Shown here piece after piece: positions 8,877 through 18,625 of a stretch of DNA of 64,000 bases (position 1 is its first letter; each line of letters begins with the position of its first letter). The DNA lies in contig NZ_CAMLDC010000005.1 in NCBI RefSeq assembly GCF_946478805.1, positions 186,001-250,000 on the forward strand, given 5' to 3'. The translations under genes and the position numbers were made by a program. Below the pieces are notes generated by a model, which was not told the origin of the DNA, did no database searches, and saw only the letters and a program-made list of their open reading frames with translations. The stretch comes from an uncultured Fluviicola sp. Its GTDB lineage: Bacteria > Bacteroidota > Bacteroidia > Flavobacteriales > Crocinitomicaceae.

Positions 8877-10976
8877 CTAATATCCTAAATTCTCAATCAA
8901 ATGCCGGTAGTAGTTTTGCAGTTCCACTTGAGACCGGATAATTGCTTCAGTGCCGGTTGCTTCCTTGTATGAGTTTTTTTGATATTTATCAATGATCCGT
9001 GCTTTTTCACGATCACCCCATTGCATGGAAAACACCAGGTTAATCTGATCTTTTAATGCTTTGTCCAAAATTGGAGTTCCTACTTCAATACGTTTATCCA
9101 GGTTCCGTTCCATCCAATCGGCCGAAGTGATGAAATAAAGTGGTTTATTGTTATTCCCAAAGATCAGGAAGCGCGTATGCTCCAAAAAGCGGTCGACAAC
9201 GCTTAGAATTTCGATATTCTCACTTAATCCTTTGATTCCCGGAACCAAGCAACAAATTCCACGAATCATCAGTTTGATCTTCACACCGTTTTGGGAAGCT
9301 TCATACAATTTGTCGATCATTTCCGAATCCACCAGGTTATTGATCTTAATGTGAATGAATGCCGGTAATCCTTTTTTTGCGTTTTTGGTTTCATTGGTAA
9401 TCAGATGCGCATATTTCTTGCGTGAATTGACAGGTGAAACAATGAGTGTTTTGAAAGAATGATGATGCAGGTTGTGTTCCATCATGTGGAAGACTTGATG
9501 CACTTCTTCAGCAATCTTAGGGTTGACGGTAATTAGTCCCATATCGGTATATACTTGTGCCGTTCGTTCATTAAAGTTCCCGGTTCCGACATAAGTGATC
9601 AACTGTTCCTTCTTATCTGTGATCCGTTTGATCTGGATCAATTTAGAATGAATTTTCAAATCTTCCGGCCCATATAGCACTTTGGCTCCTTCCTCTTTCA
9701 TCCGTTCCGACCAAAAAAGGTTATTTTCCTCATCGAAACGTGCCTGTAATTCCAATACGACCGTTACGTCCTTTCCATTTCTTACCGCATTCACCAGGGC
9801 ATTCATCACTTGTGAATTCTGGGCGACACGATAGATATTGATCTTGATAGAAACTACTTTTGGATCGATAGCTGCTTCGCGCAATAAATCAACCACGTGA
9901 TCGAAACGATGATAAGGGAAATGAAGCAGCACATCTTTTTCAAGGATCACCTTTATCAGACTGTGTTGTTTATGAAAACTGGGATGATCTACCGGTTTAT
10001 ATGGAGAATAAATGAATTCGTTATTGCCAAAATCAGGGAATTTCATAAAATCCTTGAAGTTGTGGTATTTTCCACCCGCAATGGTATTGATCCCGGAAGT
10101 CAGATTCAAACTTTTAATGAGCATTTCCAGTAAATCCTGTGGCATTCGATGGTCATAGACCAACCGTACGGGTTCACCTTTTTTTCGTTGTTTGATGCTT
10201 TTTTCCATTTTTTCAATGAAAGACATCGAGACGTCATCATCGAGATTCAACTCCGCATCCCGTGTAAATTTGAAGGTGAATGCCTCAATTGTGTCGAAAG
10301 AGAAAATAGGGAAGATATCTGCCAAATGAAGTCGGATGATATCGTCTATGAGAATCACGCCCTTTTCATTTTGAGATTCCAAAATGTAGAATCGGGAAAC
10401 CAGGTTGGGAACCTCGATCAGTGCAAAACGGGCTTTTCTTTTATAATCCCATTCCATTCGTACGGCTAAATAAATGGCTTTATCACGCAGCCTTGGAAAG
10501 GGCATTTTCTTGTCAATCAGAACGGGTACGATATCGTGGATCACCGAAGAGAAGAAGTAATTTTTCAACTCACTTTTCTGTTTGTCATTTACGGTAAGTT
10601 CATTGTAATGTTTGATTCCTTTCAGTTTCAGTCTATGGAGAATGGAAGCGTAAGCGTGTTCAAACTTTCGCTGTTGTTTGATCACTACATTCCGAATCTC
10701 TTCATACAATTCCTCGGCAGTTCCTTTGTAACCTTCCACCTTTTGATCGTCCAATTGGATCATGCGCTTGATATTGGCTACACGAACGCGATAAAACTCA
10801 TCCAGGTTGTTGGAGTAAATTCCCAAAAAACGCATGCGTTCCACCAAAGGAACTTCATCATCCAAAGCTTCCTGTAAAACACGATCATTGAAAGATAACC
10901 AGCTTAATTCACGATTGAAATATTTTACGTGATGTATTTTGCCTTTGGAAGAATTGGCTTCTTGCGTTTTTACCAT
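8877..10976 (-). CDS. ppk1: Polyphosphate kinase 1
   Basis: PPK1 reversibly makes inorganic polyphosphate from ATP. The 699 residues match the family length. The N-terminal domain reads FNRELSWLSFNDRVLQEA. The catalytic histidine is His443 in LKIHSKLIQIKR; YVGTGNFNERTA and the C-terminal DWMERNLDKRIEV are phospholipase D-like active-site and ATP-binding segments. It is monocistronic. No exopolyphosphatase (ppx) gene lies beside it. Confidence 0.96.
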   Translation of the reverse strand: MVKTQEANSSKGKIHHVKYFNRELSWLSFNDRVLQEALDDEVPLVERMRFLGIYSNNLDEFYRVRVANIKRMIQLDDQKVEGYKGTAEELYEEIRNVVIKQQRKFEHAYASILHRLKLKGIKHYNELTVNDKQKSELKNYFFSSVIHDIVPVLIDKKMPFPRLRDKAIYLAVRMEWDYKRKARFALIEVPNLVSRFYILESQNEKGVILIDDIIRLHLADIFPIFSFDTIEAFTFKFTRDAELNLDDDVSMSFIEKMEKSIKQRKKGEPVRLVYDHRMPQDLLEMLIKSLNLTSGINTIAGGKYHNFKDFMKFPDFGNNEFIYSPYKPVDHPSFHKQHSLIKVILEKDVLLHFPYHRFDHVVDLLREAAIDPKVVSIKINIYRVAQNSQVMNALVNAVRNGKDVTVVLELQARFDEENNLFWSERMKEEGAKVLYGPEDLKIHSKLIQIKRITDKKEQLITYVGTGNFNERTAQVYTDMGLITVNPKIAEEVHQVFHMMEHNLHHHSFKTLIVSPVNSRKKYAHLITNETKNAKKGLPAFIHIKINNLVDSEMIDKLYEASQNGVKIKLMIRGICCLVPGIKGLSENIEILSVVDRFLEHTRFLIFGNNNKPLYFITSADWMERNLDKRIEVGTPILDKALKDQINLVFSMQWGDREKARIIDKYQKNSYKEATGTEAIIRSQVELQNYYRHLIENLGY

Positions 10977-10994
10977 GGGTTATTTATAAAGCGA

Positions 10995-11002
10995 CAAACT
11001 TA
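10995..11002 (-). promoter_or_regulatory. -7 promoter box of ppk1
   Basis: TAAGTTTG on the minus strand lies 18 bases before the ppk1 ATG and fits TAnnTTTG. Confidence 0.5.
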
Positions 11003-11060
11003 CTATAGAGCGTTTGATTCTAAGTTAAGAAAATTTTGATTTTGTGTTAAGCCAATAAAA

Positions 11061-11100
11061 ACAAAAAAGGCAATCCGCCTTGGACTGCCTTCGTTTTTTT
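11061..11100 (-). terminator. Rho-independent terminator of the solute-binding protein gene
   Basis: AAGGCAATCC (11067-11076) pairs with GGACTGCCTT (11082-11091) with one mismatch around a five-base loop. On the minus strand it is followed by a T-rich tract (TTTTTTGTTTTT). The plus side also carries seven T, so it may act in both directions. Confidence 0.8.
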
Positions 11101-11122
11101 GCAAGCTGAGAGTTAGTAAAAA

Positions 11123-12841
11123 TTATTCCGAACCCTTTGGTTCTTTTATAAATATATTAGAAAAATCTAAATTTTCCAATGAATTTGTCTTAAAATTTCG
11201 AATACGTGAATTGATCATGGTAATGAAGTCATCATTGGTCAATGGAATCACAACTGCATCATCGACAATTTTCTGATCGCATTCCACCATGATATCGGTG
11301 CGTTTTTCCGGATCCTGTTCTTTGTTCAGTCGCACATACAAATCGTCAAATTTGGCGTTCCTATATTTGAATGGGTTCATGAATTCGGAATCCAGGTTCG
11401 CATATTTCCCATAAAAAATACTCAGGAAGCTTTCTCCGTCCGGATAATCTGCGATCCATCCGGAAACCCACAAATTTGCTTTACCCGATTTCACATAATT
11501 GTTTCGTTTCTCAAAATCAACCAATTCTACAGTGGTAACTATCCCCAAGTTTTCTTTCAATTGTTTTGCGATTCCTTTTGCAAGCAAATGATTGGCGGCA
11601 TCCTTGTTCCCACTGACATAAATAACCATCACGGGAAAATCTTTTCCACCGGGAAACCCTGCCTGAGCAAGAAGCGCATTGGCTTTTGCCACATTGTAAT
11701 CTGGGCCTTTTACACGATTTGCAGGAAAGAACTCTGTATTTGGAATGAATCCGTTCAATACCGGGTAACCTTCTCCCAGTAAAGTATGATTCACCAAACT
11801 TCTGCGGTCTATAGCATGATTTAATGCTTGTCTTACACGAATATCTTTGAAGATGGGGTTGCGTTCGGACATTCCTAAGAAAGTAACAGAAAACGACTGT
11901 TTGGAATCTACTTTGTGTTTGACGGTTTTCCCTTCTTGTGCTTCTTGCAATGAACCTAAAATATTGTCTACCTCGTCTGTAGGAATTTCAAGAACCAGGT
12001 CAATTTGACGTTCCCTGAATGCAATGAGTTCACTGCGTTTGTTTTTGGTGTAACTCAAGTCAATTTCCGCGAGGAATGGTAGTTGATTCCCGAATTGGTC
12101 TTTTGCCCAGTAATTCGGATTCCGTTTCAATTTGATTCCCTTGTCAGAAAATTCTTCCAACATGAAAGGGCCTGTTCCTACCGGATGTTTCTTGACATCA
12201 TCCTTATAAAGATCATACGCTTCTTTTGGGAAGACTCCGAAACCTGAATAGGTAAGTAATTTATCAAATCCCGCAAACGCTTCATTCAGGTCGATTTGAA
12301 CCTTGTATCTGCCAAGAACTTTTATCCCGGAAACACCTCCGGCTTTGAATTGCTGTTTTGTCGCCTTGTTAAATGCCGCCGCGCCCACTACACGGTCGTT
12401 CAGCATGAAACCGATCTCATTTATCTTCAATCCGCTGCACGACATGTCCAAGGTGAATTTCACATCGTCTGCAGTTAATTCGCGTCCTTCTCCATCCAAA
12501 CATTCGTCCGGATGAAAATAAACACCTTTCCGGATGTTGAGTGTATAGGATTTTCCGTCAGATGAGACCGAGAAACTTTCGGCAATGGATGGAATTACAT
12601 TCGATCCCGAAGCATCCAATCGCAAAATGGGATCAAATATCTGGGATGTAATTCGCTGAGTATAAAGAGTTGTAGCCTGAAGCGGGATGAGGGTTTCGAT
12701 TTTTTCCGAAGACATGAACCGGAATGTCCCTCCATATTTGGCACCACCAATCGCTTTCAGGTCTTCAACATTAACAGAATCATCCGAGCATCCGACGAAG
12801 CCGACAGCTAGTATGGAAATAAGAACGAACTGTTTAAACAT
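11123..12841 (-). CDS. ABC transporter substrate-binding lipoprotein, peptide/nickel type (SBP_bac_5)
   Basis: The product is a 572-residue family 5 solute-binding protein. Its lipobox VGFVGC (Cys18) predicts a lipid anchor. The family core is seen in PSIAESFSVSSDGKSYTLNIRKGVYFHPDE and in VRQALNHAIDRRSLV, with WIADYPDGESFLSIFYG near the C-terminus. Members bind oligopeptides and sometimes nickel, haem or sugars; the ligand cannot be told here. No permease or ATPase gene is adjacent, so it is an orphan component. A strong terminator follows and a TATTTTTG box precedes it, so it is a single-gene unit. Confidence 0.9.
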   Translation of the reverse strand: MFKQFVLISILAVGFVGCSDDSVNVEDLKAIGGAKYGGTFRFMSSEKIETLIPLQATTLYTQRITSQIFDPILRLDASGSNVIPSIAESFSVSSDGKSYTLNIRKGVYFHPDECLDGEGRELTADDVKFTLDMSCSGLKINEIGFMLNDRVVGAAAFNKATKQQFKAGGVSGIKVLGRYKVQIDLNEAFAGFDKLLTYSGFGVFPKEAYDLYKDDVKKHPVGTGPFMLEEFSDKGIKLKRNPNYWAKDQFGNQLPFLAEIDLSYTKNKRSELIAFRERQIDLVLEIPTDEVDNILGSLQEAQEGKTVKHKVDSKQSFSVTFLGMSERNPIFKDIRVRQALNHAIDRRSLVNHTLLGEGYPVLNGFIPNTEFFPANRVKGPDYNVAKANALLAQAGFPGGKDFPVMVIYVSGNKDAANHLLAKGIAKQLKENLGIVTTVELVDFEKRNNYVKSGKANLWVSGWIADYPDGESFLSIFYGKYANLDSEFMNPFKYRNAKFDDLYVRLNKEQDPEKRTDIMVECDQKIVDDAVVIPLTNDDFITMINSRIRNFKTNSLENLDFSNIFIKEPKGSE

Positions 12842-12864
12842 AGTAAGTGCGTTGCAGTGTTGTA

Positions 12865-12872
12865 CAAAAATA
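12865..12872 (-). promoter_or_regulatory. -7 promoter box of the solute-binding protein gene
   Basis: TATTTTTG on the minus strand lies 23 bases before the ATG at 12841. Confidence 0.45.
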
Positions 12873-12943
12873 ACATTTAAAACAAACCTTGGTAGTTTAG
12901 GAGAAATATACTGATTATACTTATCTTAAGTACCTGTACCTCT

Positions 12944-12974
12944 TAAAAAGGCAAAAGCCCCATAAGTGGAGCTT
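12944..12974 (-). terminator. Terminator downstream of trpS
   Basis: On the minus strand AAGCTCCA pairs with TGGGGCTT (one G-U pair) around a short loop at 12955-12974. It is followed by TTGCCTTTTT. It lies 100 bases past the trpS stop. Confidence 0.6.
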
Positions 12975-13074
12975 CAGCATGTTGGTTTAATAAGAGTAGT
13001 TTATGTTGGTGTAACATAAGTTGATTCAAATATAGCATTTTTTGATTAAACGGTATAGTCTGATCAAAAAAAAT

Positions 13075-14043
13075 TTAGTATCCAACTTTGTTGCGAACGC
13101 GTTTTAATGTTTCCTGAGCAATGATTCTTGCCTTGGAAGCCCCAATTTCTAAGGCTTTATCAATCTGAGACTTATCTTCCATTAACTCATTATATTTTTG
13201 TCTTTCTGTTGAAAATTTATTCAAAATGAGCTCTAAAAGTGCATTTTTTGCATGTCCGTATCCGTAATTGCCACCCAAATAGTTCGCTTTCATCGTTTCA
13301 ATCTCTGAAGGAGAAGCCAATAATTCATATAAGCGAAAAATATGACACGTATTCGGATCTTTCGGTTCTTCCAATCCTTTACTGTCCGTTACAATCGACA
13401 TTACTTGTTTCTTTAGTTGCTTTTCCGGAAGGAAGATATTGAGGAAGTTATTGCGGGATTTACTCATTTTTTCTCCATCCGTTCCCGGAATGATCTTCGT
13501 CGTATCATCTACTCTGGCATCCGGTAAAACGAATGTTTCTCCCATCTGGTGATTAAATCTGGAGGCAACATCTCGTGAAATTTCCAGGTGTTGCAACTGA
13601 TCTTTCCCTACAGGAACAATCTCCGCGTCATAGAGCAAGATATCTGCTGCCATTAGAATCGGATAAGTGAACAATCCGGCATTGACGTCTGCCAGATAAT
13701 CTGCTTTATCTTTAAAACTATGGGCCAATGTCAATCGTTGGAAAGGAAAATAGCACAATAGATGCCACATGAGTTCCGTCACTTCCGGAATATCGCTTTG
13801 TCTGTAGAAAGTTGTTTTTTCGGGATCCAATCCACAAGCCAACCAAACAGCAGCAGTGGAATAGGTGTTTTCACGCATGATTTCAGGATCCTTGATTTGT
13901 GTCAGGGAATGCAGATTTGCGATGAATAGAAAGGAATCGTTTTTTGGATCCTTTGCTAATTCGATTGCAGGTAGAATCGCCCCCAATAAATTCCCCAAAT
14001 GAGGAGTTCCCGTGCTTTGTATACCTGTAAGAATTCGTGCCAT
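13075..14043 (-). CDS. trpS: Tryptophan-tRNA ligase
   Basis: TrpS charges tRNA-Trp. The class I signature HIGH appears as STGTPHLGNLLG near the N-terminus and KMSKS as GEKMSKSRNNF. The 322 residues are the normal bacterial length. It is divergent from plsC and followed by its own terminator. Confidence 0.97.
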   Translation of the reverse strand: MARILTGIQSTGTPHLGNLLGAILPAIELAKDPKNDSFLFIANLHSLTQIKDPEIMRENTYSTAAVWLACGLDPEKTTFYRQSDIPEVTELMWHLLCYFPFQRLTLAHSFKDKADYLADVNAGLFTYPILMAADILLYDAEIVPVGKDQLQHLEISRDVASRFNHQMGETFVLPDARVDDTTKIIPGTDGEKMSKSRNNFLNIFLPEKQLKKQVMSIVTDSKGLEEPKDPNTCHIFRLYELLASPSEIETMKANYLGGNYGYGHAKNALLELILNKFSTERQKYNELMEDKSQIDKALEIGASKARIIAQETLKRVRNKVGY

Positions 14044-14152
14044 TGGAATTGTTTTTTGCGAATTTACTGGTTTCTTCCAGCTAAATTGAATGAAAAGCTT
14101 AGAATTTCAATGAAAGGAACATTTTTTGTATTTGAATATTCACGGGAAGCGT

Positions 14153-14160
14153 TATTTTTG
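14153..14160 (+). promoter_or_regulatory. -7 promoter box of plsC
   Basis: TATTTTTG ends four bases before the GTG at 14165, suggesting a leaderless transcript that begins at the GTG. Confidence 0.5.
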
Positions 14161-14164
14161 AGAG

Positions 14165-14926
14165 GTGAAGCAGTTCTTGGGAATACTCAGTTTATTATAT
14201 AAATTTTACGTTGGACTGATTTTCGTTGCAACATTGTTATTCTTTTACCCATTCCTCTATATTACCCTTTCAAGATCTCGTTGGAAAAAATGGAGTTTTC
14301 CCATCAATGTAGTTTGGAGTTCCACAGTTCGTATATTCTGCGGTATTTGGATTCATAGGTTAAACAGGGTTAAATTGCCGAAAGGACCGTATCTGATCGT
14401 TTCGAATCACACTTCCTACTTCGACATTTTCGTGATGTATTCCATTTTGCCGACCCATCGTTTCCTGTTCATGGGAAAAAGTGAAATTCTCAGTTATCCG
14501 CTGATGAAGACCTTCTTTAAAAAATTGAACATTCCCGTTTATCGCAATGACCGGATGAAAGCTGCAAAATCGTTTATCCAGGCAAAGGCGGCAATTAAAG
14601 ATGGTTGGTCAATCGTGATTTTTCCCGAAGGAGGTATCCCGGATACGAATCTGCCGGAAATGGTTCCGTTCAAGGACGGTGCATTCAAGCTTTCAAAACA
14701 CGCAAACATTCCAATCGTACCGATCACATTCGTTGACCATTACCACATGTTCTCGGATCCGGACCAGGTATTGGGTTACGCACATCCCGGAGTCTCACGC
14801 ATCTACATGCACGATGCAATTTCAGCGGAGCAACAAAAAGAGATGACGGAAACCGAGTTGTCGGACTATGTTTTTAAAATTTTAGCCGAGCCTTTGAGAG
14901 AAAGGGGCTTGATGAAGAAGGATTGA
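14165..14926 (+). CDS. 1-acyl-sn-glycerol-3-phosphate acyltransferase family protein (PlsC)
   Basis: PlsC-type enzymes acylate lysophosphatidic acid to phosphatidic acid in the cytoplasmic membrane. An N-terminal membrane segment (residues 10-38) precedes the HX4D catalytic motif NHTSYFD (His82, Asp87). The substrate-binding motif FPEGG is at residues 153-157 and VPITFV follows. The length of 253 residues is normal. It begins with GTG; the next in-frame ATG lies beyond the catalytic HX4D motif. It is followed after 23 bases by gatC, which has its own promoter box. Confidence 0.9.
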   Translation: MKQFLGILSLLYKFYVGLIFVATLLFFYPFLYITLSRSRWKKWSFPINVVWSSTVRIFCGIWIHRLNRVKLPKGPYLIVSNHTSYFDIFVMYSILPTHRFLFMGKSEILSYPLMKTFFKKLNIPVYRNDRMKAAKSFIQAKAAIKDGWSIVIFPEGGIPDTNLPEMVPFKDGAFKLSKHANIPIVPITFVDHYHMFSDPDQVLGYAHPGVSRIYMHDAISAEQQKEMTETELSDYVFKILAEPLRERGLMKKD

Positions 14927-14937
14927 ATCAAATTTTG

Positions 14938-14945
14938 TAATTTTG
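14938..14945 (+). promoter_or_regulatory. -7 promoter box of gatC
   Basis: TAATTTTG ends four bases before the gatC ATG, again the spacing expected for a leaderless message. Confidence 0.5.
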
Positions 14946-14949
14946 CACC

Positions 14950-15243
14950 ATGGAAAAGATTTCAGAAGAAACAATTGATCACATTGCGCATTTATCCCGC
15001 CTTCGTTTTGAGGGAGACGATAAAGTTGCTATTCGCCAGGATTTGGATAAGATCATTGGCTTTATGGGAAAATTGTCTGAAATTCCAACGGATGATGTGG
15101 AACCACTGATCTTCATGAGCGACGAGGTGAATGTCTTGCGCGATGATGTGCCTGAAGTAACTGTTACGCAGGCTGAAGCATTGAAAAATGCTCCGAAGAA
15201 GGATTCAGATTATTTCCGTATTCCAAAGGTGTTGGATAAATAA
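14950..15243 (+). CDS. gatC: Asp/Glu-tRNA amidotransferase subunit C
   Basis: GatC is the small linker subunit of the GatCAB complex, which converts Glu-tRNA-Gln and/or Asp-tRNA-Asn to the amides. The 97-residue product shows the family pattern: IDHIAHLSRLRF, a central Asp/Glu-rich helix, and the C-terminal DDVPEVTVTQAEALKNAPKK with DSDYFRIPKVL. gatA lies at 22.9-24.3 kb in another operon; gatB is not in the window. Confidence 0.95.
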   Translation: MEKISEETIDHIAHLSRLRFEGDDKVAIRQDLDKIIGFMGKLSEIPTDDVEPLIFMSDEVNVLRDDVPEVTVTQAEALKNAPKKDSDYFRIPKVLDK

Positions 15244-15247
15244 TTCC

Positions 15248-15538
15248 TTATTTATTTCCGTTTTTATCAGAAGAATTCCTGCTTACAGGTTTGTGACATT
15301 TCATACAAACATTCGAAGCTGGAACGCCCTCTTTTTTCCCGTCAACAGCAGTATTGTGACAGTATTTGCAATCAATTCCTTTTTGGACGTGAATGTCGTG
15401 TGGGAATTCTACTGGCTGTTCGGGCGCATAGCTTTCATCGACGGGTGGAATTTCCGAACCAGTGCAGCGATTTGTTGCCAATCCCATCGTCATCAAAAGG
15501 AATATGAGCAAAAACCCGGATTGTTGAAAGTGCCTCAT
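15248..15538 (-). CDS. Small dihaem cytochrome c, ActA-like
   Basis: This 96-residue exported protein has two haem c motifs, CKYCH (57-61) and CMKCH (78-82), with a candidate axial His in FPHDIH (His50). The segment from VEFPHDIHVQKGIDCKYCH through GVPASNVCMKCHK closely follows the start of ActA, the multihaem cytochrome of alternative complex III. It is far too short to be ActA and is not beside act genes. The first 24 residues are a signal or anchor; Cys25 has no good lipobox. It starts 15 bases after the upstream hypothetical gene and may be cotranscribed with it. An electron-transfer role is inferred only. Confidence 0.75.
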   Translation of the reverse strand: MRHFQQSGFLLIFLLMTMGLATNRCTGSEIPPVDESYAPEQPVEFPHDIHVQKGIDCKYCHNTAVDGKKEGVPASNVCMKCHKPVSRNSSDKNGNK

Positions 15539-15553
15539 TTTAGTTTAAACCGG

Positions 15554-16285
15554 TTAACTCCTTCTCGTTTTTCGTCGTTCACCTGAATCTACAATTACTG
15601 CATTTTCCGGAGGAGAAGGTTTTTTTCGCGGATGTTTTGGAGCAAGCGGATTGTTTTGAGAAGTTCTTGCAATTCCTATTTCGTTTAAAGTGGCATCCTT
15701 GGGTTGATTTTTGACAAAAGGAAAAGGAATTTTGCATTCAGGGTAGTAACCTTCGTCACCAACTCTAAAAATTCCCGATATCATTGGAAATGGACCATCA
15801 TAAATCAATTCCACATTATCCGGTTTGAATTGAGGAGGGGCTATTATAGAATCAACAGCAACTTCCAAAGTTGAATCAATTTGAATTATCGGTAATGAAT
15901 CTGTGGAATCAACCTGTTCTGTTTTAAACGCAATTGAATCTATTTCAGTCTGTGCGTATACGAAATCAACACCCAGGAAATCTTGTCCGAAACAAACCAA
16001 AAAGACCACCAAAAACTTTTGCCAGAACGGAATACCGGAAATCAATAAGTTCGGATCAATTTCTATTCGGATGCGTTTCACTTGATGAACGTGAAATCGA
16101 CCGCATAATTGTTCTCCCCGTTTGTCTTTCAGAAATTCTTTGATCTGATTATCAGACTTGGAAGTAAAATCAATTACACTCTTCTGACAGGACTGGCAAA
16201 AACGCCCAGTAGCATCCGCTTGCATAGAATCCCAATTTTCGGAACAAGGGTTAGAAATCACAATTTTAGACGGGTTCGGTGGCAT
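15554..16285 (-). CDS. Hypothetical membrane protein with N-terminal cysteine-rich motif
   Basis: The first 60 residues carry CSENWDSMQADATGRFCQSC followed by VIDFTSKSDNQIKEFL and a further Cys in LCGRFH. This arrangement recurs in Bacteroidota envelope proteins and looks like a small metal or redox motif (CxxC at FCQSCQK). A membrane segment follows (FWQKFLVVFLVCFGQDFLGV) and then a Pro/Asp-rich region ending in a basic tail (SGERRKTRRS). I do not recognise a family with known function. Gene order suggests cotranscription with the downstream dihaem cytochrome. Confidence 0.6.
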   Translation of the reverse strand: MPPNPSKIVISNPCSENWDSMQADATGRFCQSCQKSVIDFTSKSDNQIKEFLKDKRGEQLCGRFHVHQVKRIRIEIDPNLLISGIPFWQKFLVVFLVCFGQDFLGVDFVYAQTEIDSIAFKTEQVDSTDSLPIIQIDSTLEVAVDSIIAPPQFKPDNVELIYDGPFPMISGIFRVGDEGYYPECKIPFPFVKNQPKDATLNEIGIARTSQNNPLAPKHPRKKPSPPENAVIVDSGERRKTRRS

Positions 16286-16343
16286 ATGTTTAATACGAAG
16301 TTTTCATTTAGACGTAAAAGAATTAAAAAAATTGCCTTTACAG

Positions 16344-17219
16344 CTATTTGTTGAAAGGAATTGCCCAACCAACTGTAATTCCGAGATAAAGTTGGATTTT
16401 TGGTTCTCTTTCTCCACCTCTGAAGAAAAAGGGAAGTTTTGGATTGGTCTGGTAGTTCACATATGGCATTTTGGAGGTAAACAAATCAACTCCCAAAAAT
16501 AAATGTGATGTAATTTGCTGACGGAAATTGTAATTGAAGTAGTATCCGGTTTTGTCAAAAGAATAGATTTTTGGTGCCCGTTCGGATGGGTTCTTGTCAG
16601 GCATTTTTACATAGGCCTGAAGGTTGTAATTCAGTCCGTAGTAAATACCAGCTGAAAATGTATGCTGTCTTTTAAGTTTTAAGTTATTAGGGTCTTTGAT
16701 ATTGTTTTCACGAAGAATAAAAGAAAATCCCAGGGAAGCAGAAAGTCGGTTGATGCTGTTAATGATTTTGTAATTGCCTTGCTCATCTGTATCATAGGTG
16801 TAATAATCGGGACGCTTATTGGCGAATTTGTAATAGTTTAAACCAAGATCCATACGCAGCAACTTATGTACCCAGTTTTTCGGATGAATTTCTTCCGTTG
16901 GATCGAGCCGGGGCTTTTCAGAGTTTAAAAGTGTAATGCCAAGTTTCATATCAGATAATGAATTTCTCCGGTAGTGATATTCCGAAAGCTTTACGACAGC
17001 GTTTTCCAGACCACCGAGGATTTCCTGGTTGTGACTGACACTAACAGAAAGATATTCGTTGAATGAATAACAGAGCTTTCCCTGGACATTTAAATACAAT
17101 CCTGCGTGTAGACTTGCATTCACAGGTGAAATTTCGGTGACAAGTCTATCAGTAGTGTTGGACTGCCCGAAAGACAAGAAGGAAATAAAATAAACGGATA
17201 TAAGAATCGCTGTTCTCAT
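16344..17219 (-). CDS. Exported hypothetical protein, probable beta-barrel
   Basis: A signal peptide (MRTAILISVYFISFLSFGQS) leads a 270-residue mature part made of amphipathic strands with many Tyr and Phe, e.g. LHAGLYLNVQGKLCYSF, HTFSAGIYYGLNYNLQAYV and IQLYLGITVGWAIPF. This is the pattern of an outer-membrane or periplasmic beta-barrel. No specific family was recognised. It stands alone upstream of the dihaem cytochrome pair. Confidence 0.55.
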   Translation of the reverse strand: MRTAILISVYFISFLSFGQSNTTDRLVTEISPVNASLHAGLYLNVQGKLCYSFNEYLSVSVSHNQEILGGLENAVVKLSEYHYRRNSLSDMKLGITLLNSEKPRLDPTEEIHPKNWVHKLLRMDLGLNYYKFANKRPDYYTYDTDEQGNYKIINSINRLSASLGFSFILRENNIKDPNNLKLKRQHTFSAGIYYGLNYNLQAYVKMPDKNPSERAPKIYSFDKTGYYFNYNFRQQITSHLFLGVDLFTSKMPYVNYQTNPKLPFFFRGGEREPKIQLYLGITVGWAIPFNK

Positions 17220-17350
17220 TATTAGGTTTATTAGTTGGTTTTATGGTATTCGATTTCTAAGGAATAAAAAATAATTGGTCTTGGAGAGAGGTAATTAATA
17301 TCGACCTTATTTGGTTGAGGGTTTTAGTTTGACAAATGAATAATGAATTT

Positions 17351-17381
17351 AAAAAGCCCCAACCTGTGGAACAGATTGGGG
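17351..17381 (-). terminator. Rho-independent terminator of pgk
   Basis: CCCCAACCTGT (17357-17367) pairs with ACAGATTGGGG (17371-17381) with one mismatch and a three-base loop. On the minus strand it is followed by CTTTTT. It lies just after the pgk stop codon. Confidence 0.8.
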
Positions 17382-17409
17382 ATGTGTTTAATTTTTCTAT
17401 TTTCTGATT

Positions 17410-18603
17410 TTAAGAACGAATTGCCTTGATTCCCGGTAATTCAATCCCTTCCAAATATTCTAACATCGCACCACCACCTGTAGAAACGTAGCTTACTTTA
17501 TCCGCTAATCCGAATTGATTGATCGCAGCAACCGAGTCACCACCACCAATTAATGAAAAGGCACCTTTTTCTGTAGCGCGAACGATTGCTTTCGCCACTT
17601 CTGCAGTTCCCTTTTGGAAATTGCTCATTTCGAAAACGCCCATTGGGCCGTTCCACAAGATCAATTTGGAGTTCTCAATAATTTCAGCACAAGCCTTAAT
17701 GGAATCCGGACCAACGTCCAATCCCATCCAACCTGCCGGAATTTCCCCGATAGAAACCAATTGCGTACTCGCATTATTATCAAATTTATCCGCAATGATC
17801 GTATCTGTCGGAACATATAGATTTACTCCTTTTGCTTTTGCCTTTTCCAGAATTTCGTTTGCGGTAGCCAGGAAATCATCTTCAACCAATGAACTTCCTA
17901 CGGAGCCACCTTGCGCTTTTACAAACGTATAGGCCATTCCACCACCGACAATCAGGTTGTCCACTTTTTCCAACAACCGTTCAATGATCGTGATTTTCGA
18001 GGAAACTTTTGCACCACCTACAATTGCAGTCAATGGTTTGTCGTCGCTATTCAAAACGCGGTCAACGCTTTTGATTTCAGCCTCCAAAAGGAAACCGAAC
18101 ATCTTATCATTCGGAAAGTAATTGGCAACAACAGTAGTGGAAGCATGAGCACGGTGAGCAGTTCCGAAAGCATCATTCACATAGCAATCTCCGTGCTTAG
18201 CCAAATCTGCAGCAAAAGCTTCTGTTCCTGCAGTTTCCTGCTTATAAAAACGTACGTTTTCCAGCAACAGAACTTCTCCGGGTTTCAAAGCTTTACTCAT
18301 TTCAAAAGCGCTTGATCCGATACAATCGGAAGAAAATTTGATGGTTTTCCCCAGTAATTCTTCAATCCGGTTTTTGATGTGTCGCAGAGAGAATTTATCT
18401 TCAGGACCTTCTTTCGGTCTTCCCAGGTGCGACATGAGAACAACACTTCCGCCATGTTCCAAAATATGCTTGATTGTTGGCAAAGCTGCACGAATCCGCG
18501 TATCATCTGTTACTTCCAGCGTTTCCTTGTTCAAAGGAACATTAAAATCCACACGTACCAGTGCGCGCTTGTTTTGAAAATCGTAAGTTGCTATTGTTGC
18601 CAT
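17410..18603 (-). CDS. pgk: Phosphoglycerate kinase
   Basis: Pgk makes ATP and 3-phosphoglycerate from 1,3-bisphosphoglycerate and ADP. The family signature [12 protein letters not shown] is near the N-terminus, followed by [16 protein letters not shown]. The C-terminal nucleotide-binding part has [12 protein letters not shown] and GGGDSVAAI. The 397 residues match the bacterial length. It has its own promoter box and terminator. Confidence 0.97.
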   Translation of the reverse strand: MATIATYDFQNKRALVRVDFNVPLNKETLEVTDDTRIRAALPTIKHILEHGGSVVLMSHLGRPKEGPEDKFSLRHIKNRIEELLGKTIKFSSDCIGSSAFEMSKALKPGEVLLLENVRFYKQETAGTEAFAADLAKHGDCYVNDAFGTAHRAHASTTVVANYFPNDKMFGFLLEAEIKSVDRVLNSDDKPLTAIVGGAKVSSKITIIERLLEKVDNLIVGGGMAYTFVKAQGGSVGSSLVEDDFLATANEILEKAKAKGVNLYVPTDTIIADKFDNNASTQLVSIGEIPAGWMGLDVGPDSIKACAEIIENSKLILWNGPMGVFEMSNFQKGTAEVAKAIVRATEKGAFSLIGGGDSVAAINQFGLADKVSYVSTGGGAMLEYLEGIELPGIKAIRS

Positions 18604-18625
18604 TAACGGAATCTTAATTTTGCGA

